A stretch of DNA of 6,910 nt from an uncultured Desulfobulbaceae bacterium (lineage in GTDB: Bacteria; Desulfobacterota; Desulfobulbia; Desulfobulbales; Desulfobulbaceae): NCBI GenBank assembly GCA_945787305.1, contig CALZIH010000159.1, positions 1-6,910 of the forward strand. Reading direction: 5' to 3'. Below, piece by piece: positions 4,619 through 6,910 of the stretch. The notes under the pieces were generated by a model. The model ran no database searches and was not told the DNA's origin. It saw only the letters and a list, made by a program, of their open reading frames with translations. Numbering within the stretch: position 1 is the stretch's first letter; each line of letters opens with the position of its first letter. Position numbers and translations under genes: made by a program.

Positions 4619-5392
4619 ATGAACATTGACGGTTACAACGTTATCCATCGCGGATCGCTGAAATCCGGAATCACCGTCACCGATGACGGCTACCGACGCA
4701 AACTCTATCTGGATGGCGACACGCTGCAGAGCAGCATGCTTCTGGATGACCCCAATGGGCTTGATTTGGAGTACAGTCAGGCAATGATGACTGCGCTGCT
4801 GTTTCAACCGGCGCCCCGGAAGGTCCTGCTGGTAGGGCTTGGCGGTGGTTCGCTGGTGAAGTTTCTGTTGAAATTCTTCCCGGAAGTAAGGGTTGATGTT
4901 GCCGAGATTGATTCAGAAGTCGTTACGGTCGCCCGGCAATACTTTTTTTTGCCGGAAGACGAGCGTTTGCGGATCATGCTTGCCCCTGGGGAGGAGGTTG
5001 TCGCCGCCCGCTTGGCGTCAGGGACCCGATACGATCTTTTGCTTCTGGATGCCTTTGATGATAGCGGCCCGGCTCGTGCTTTGCTGGGTGAACAGTTTCT
5101 CCGCCGTTGTCGGGAAATGCTTACTCCAGGGGGTGTTTTCGCCATGAACCTCTGGAACCGCCCGAGCGACAATTTCCTCGCCATCCACACCAGCCTGACT
5201 TCACTGTTTGGTAAAGGGACGCAAAAGCTATACATGAACGGTGCGAACAGAAATGCTATTGTTTTTGGTTTGTCAACACCGATACAGGGCCTTGATTTGA
5301 TGGGATTAAAGCCGGTGGCTCTTGATTTGAGTAGGCGCACCGGAATCAATTTTCTTGGATTGTTGCGGCAGCTGTATGAGCAGAACTGTTAG
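4619..5392 (+). CDS. Spermidine-synthase-like (SpeE-family) Rossmann-fold protein
   Basis: The product is 257 aa of the spermine/spermidine synthase superfamily, which transfers aminopropyl groups from decarboxylated S-adenosylmethionine or acts as a related methyltransferase-fold enzyme. The N-terminal beta region (1-45) contains YRRKLYLDGDTLQSSMLLDD; LEYSQAMMTALLFQP follows. The nucleotide-binding motif GLGGGSL is at 73-79, the acidic loop VDVAEID ends strand 2 with Glu96, and YDLLLLDAFDD (138-148) replaces the canonical DSxDP active-site loop. PGGVFAMNLWN is at 160-170. In the position of the usual GDG adenine-contacting segment it has LAPGEEVV, so substrate use may differ from true SpeE. 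The family is common in proteobacteria as an unlinked gene annotated spermidine synthase. No speD or other polyamine gene is adjacent. The ATG is consistent with homologue starts, but no clear ribosome site precedes it; the frame is open only 30 bases further upstream. Catalytic role uncertain. Confidence 0.85.
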   Translation: MNIDGYNVIHRGSLKSGITVTDDGYRRKLYLDGDTLQSSMLLDDPNGLDLEYSQAMMTALLFQPAPRKVLLVGLGGGSLVKFLLKFFPEVRVDVAEIDSEVVTVARQYFFLPEDERLRIMLAPGEEVVAARLASGTRYDLLLLDAFDDSGPARALLGEQFLRRCREMLTPGGVFAMNLWNRPSDNFLAIHTSLTSLFGKGTQKLYMNGANRNAIVFGLSTPIQGLDLMGLKPVALDLSRRTGINFLGLLRQLYEQNC

Positions 5393-5687
5393 AGGAATCT
5401 GTAGCAGCAATCTGCCAGGGACGTGATAACAGCTTGACATCCAACATTTCGTTATGTAATCAATATATTAGTCTCTATCGTCAAAACGTACTTGTTTGAA
5501 GGGATTACGGCAACTATCGAACAGCTATGATGTGCATTGAGAAGAAAAAGAGTTGCCGAAGTCGACGATGGATTAAAAAGGATTCAGTATTGCCGTCCCA
5601 CCCGAATGTTATCCTTCCCCGCTACCCGGTTACACAGCCTGAAAGCATTTACGTGTCATCTTATCAATCTTTTCTCACCAGGATTCT
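5393..5687. other. Gene-free gap of 295 bp before the autotransporter-like gene
   Basis: No open frame here looks like a protein. A TTGACA (5434-5439) has no good -10 at normal spacing, so no promoter is claimed. An 8-bp perfect inverted repeat, CGGCAACT (5508-5515) and AGTTGCCG (5551-5558), encloses 35 bp. AGGA at 5680-5683 is the ribosome site proposed for the next gene. Confidence 0.5.
5508..5558. repeat. 8-bp inverted repeat in the autotransporter-like gene's upstream region
   Basis: The arms CGGCAACT and AGTTGCCG are perfect reverse complements 35 bp apart, centred about 155 bp before the proposed ATG at 5688. It could be a two-half-site operator. With this arm length and spacing, chance is also plausible. 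Confidence 0.35.
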
Positions 5688-6910
5688 ATGAACAAGAATA
5701 GGCTCGACTGCATTGGCCCATTTCAGAGGATTTGCAAAAGCATTGCAACATCTATTTCAGAGGGGGCAAGAGATCGAGTATTGAGAGACACCAGCCAGAT
5801 GCTCGACGGTCACCCGTGTTTCCCCCTTTTCGTGAGAGTCCTTAACAATGGTAATTGGGGTTCGTGTTTGCGTTCGGCCTTTGTCGGTTTGTTGGTTCTT
5901 TGGACTCCCATGTTGGCAGTGGCCCAGCCGCCGCCTCCCGCGCCCTCGCAGGCATCGGTTTTGGGCCAGACCGTTACGGTTCCGGACGGAAGCGGGGGCA
6001 CCACTACTGCGACGGTCCTTGAGATCATCCCGGACAACAACCCCAGCACCGACCCGGATCCGACCGCGTTCGTCCGAGTTAGTGACGGACATACATACCT
6101 CGTCATACCGGTCAGCCAGAGTTTCTGGAACACCGAGCCCCCGGCGGATGGCGGTCCCCATCAGTTCACGGTGGAGTCAACCGCGTCACCCGGCATAGTG
6201 AATATTGCTCGGGTGGGAGCGGCAGGGACCAATCCCCTTGCGACGATGTTGACGGATGCCGAATACAGCGCGAACTTTGGCACGGGAAATACCGGGGGGG
6301 CGGGCGAGATGACTCCTTCATCAGTTGGTGCCAATGGTGTTCGCTGGGTCGCTCAAGGTTCGAACGGATCCAATGGACGTACAGGAGCGTTTTTCGTCCC
6401 GCCTAGCTCGGGTGATCCCGGTCAGACACCAGCGGATCTTATTCGGACGAACACGACGACCGTCAATACCTCGACCAATATTGGCGTCGAGGCAGGCTCG
6501 ATTGGCGGCAACGGAGGCAACGGTGGAGATTCCGTCTTCTCATTCTGGAGCGGCAGGCCCGGCGGCACAGGCGCTGCGGGCGGCATAGTCAACGTCACGA
6601 ACGCCGCCGGCGTCGATGTGGTAACAACGGGCGCGGCGCATCACGGGATCTTTGCCTACAGCATCAGTGGAACGGGTGGGGCAGGAGGCGACGGCATCCT
6701 CGCGCCGGGTGGCGGGACAGGAGGCGGGACGCTCAGAGGCGGCAGCGTTACGGTAAACAACTTGGGGCGGATTTTCACAAACGGGCTGGCAGCCCACGGG
6801 ATTATCGCCACAAGCAGGAGCGGCAACGGTGGCAACGGCGGCACGCAGATCGGGCTCTTTGGTTCGTCGGGCAGTGGTGCCGCCGCATCCGACGGTGGGC
6901 CGGTTAACAT
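5688..6910 (+). CDS. Secreted Gly-rich repeat protein, probable autotransporter passenger (3' end outside window)
   Basis: The frame is open from 5688 to the right edge (407 codons) and is the only coherent coding reading of this GC-rich end. A signal peptide is clear: CLR, then hydrophobic SAFVGLLVLWTPML and AVA before Gln80 (cleavage after 79 if counted from 5688). The mature part starts with Pro-rich QPPPPAPSQ, followed by Thr/Asn/Gly-rich sequence and GGNGGNGG-type runs. Two related units, GGIVNV...TTGAAHHGIFAYSISG and GGSVTV...TNGLAAHGIIATSRSG, fall 53 residues apart. Such AHGIxAxSxSGxGGxGG units are typical of beta-helical autotransporter passengers; the beta-barrel would lie off the right edge. 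Start choice: ATG 5688 follows AGGA by four bases but gives a 79-residue signal region; ATG 5799 or GTG 5832 give 42 or 31 residues without good ribosome sites. Base composition is much richer in GC than the left of the window, perhaps from transfer. The adhesin/surface role is inferred. Confidence 0.82.
   Translation, partial: MNKNRLDCIGPFQRICKSIATSISEGARDRVLRDTSQMLDGHPCFPLFVRVLNNGNWGSCLRSAFVGLLVLWTPMLAVAQPPPPAPSQASVLGQTVTVPDGSGGTTTATVLEIIPDNNPSTDPDPTAFVRVSDGHTYLVIPVSQSFWNTEPPADGGPHQFTVESTASPGIVNIARVGAAGTNPLATMLTDAEYSANFGTGNTGGAGEMTPSSVGANGVRWVAQGSNGSNGRTGAFFVPPSSGDPGQTPADLIRTNTTTVNTSTNIGVEAGSIGGNGGNGGDSVFSFWSGRPGGTGAAGGIVNVTNAAGVDVVTTGAAHHGIFAYSISGTGGAGGDGILAPGGGTGGGTLRGGSVTVNNLGRIFTNGLAAHGIIATSRSGNGGNGGTQIGLFGSSGSGAAASDGGPVN
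6579..6842 (+). repeat. Two degenerate passenger repeat units
   Basis: Unit 1 (6579-6695, 39 residues) and unit 2 (6738-6842, 35 residues) share the pattern GG-x-V-x-V-x-N, later T-x-G-x-A, then AHGIxA or HHGIFA, S-x-SG and a closing GGxGG. Their starts are 159 bp (53 codons) apart, separated by a Gly-rich linker. A further unit seems to begin at SDGGPVN by the right edge. Confidence 0.65.

Noticed and set aside
4804..5349. 181-codon minus-strand frame
   Set aside because: It is antisense to the spermidine-synthase-like gene, is Ser/Arg/Pro-rich and has no family features.
5434..5462. Promoter for the autotransporter-like gene from TTGACA
   Set aside because: At 16-18 bp spacing no acceptable -10 box is found, and the site is 250 bp from the proposed start.
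5757..6198. Frames on both strands, including a plus-strand ATG at 5848
   Set aside because: They overlap the secreted-protein frame, which alone has a signal peptide and stays open to the edge; these are GC-rich shadows.
1..6910. CRISPR array, tRNA or rRNA genes, complete insertion sequence
   Set aside because: No regularly spaced repeats, no cloverleaf-like or rRNA sequence and no transposase frame were seen on reading both strands.

Overview
The window is a mosaic accessory or genome-edge region of a Gram-negative bacterium, most likely a gammaproteobacterium. That placement rests on an IntI-type integron integrase, a DamX-like SPOR-domain membrane protein, a Phd/RelE toxin-antitoxin pair, a compact stand-alone spermidine-synthase-like protein and the start of a signal-peptide-bearing autotransporter-like surface protein. 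No 16S rRNA or other species marker is present, so the placement is inference. Base composition is moderate over positions 1-5700 and clearly GC-rich from about 5850 onward.

Layout. Positions 2-322 (+) hold the C-terminal third of an integron integrase, cut by the window edge. Since intI faces right, the usual integron layout would put attI and the cassette array to the left, outside the window; no convincing attC pair was found here. Positions 525-932 (-) encode a small soluble protein resembling the cytoplasmic part of MotA, bracketed by two imperfect direct repeats. Positions 1233-1490 and 4190-4426 (both -) are two related remnants of the C-terminal half of a TIR domain; the first carries an in-frame TGA where a Trp is expected. 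Between them lie a strong inverted repeat (1506-1557), a complete Phd/RelE module (1691-2212) with a well-formed promoter and a 9-bp-periodic TGTACA operator, a 33-nt sequence resembling group II intron domain V (2300-2332, -), and a 508-aa single-pass SPOR-domain protein (2580-4106, -). Next come a spermidine-synthase-like gene (4619-5392, +), a gene-free gap of about 295 bp, and the 5' end of a long Gly/Asn/Thr-rich protein (5688 to beyond 6910, +). This last frame stays open to the window edge.

How it fits together. The genes do not form one pathway. The window looks like a chromosomal integration zone: an integron integrase, a toxin-antitoxin addiction module, decayed TIR pieces in direct duplication and a possible intron fossil, interspersed with housekeeping-type genes (cell-envelope SPOR protein, polyamine-synthase-like enzyme). 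The only clear operon is phd-relE. No complete new defence or mobile system is visible. The best leads are the duplicated half-TIR modules with a similar 5' breakpoint, the periodic operator of the toxin-antitoxin pair, and the domain V-like relic.
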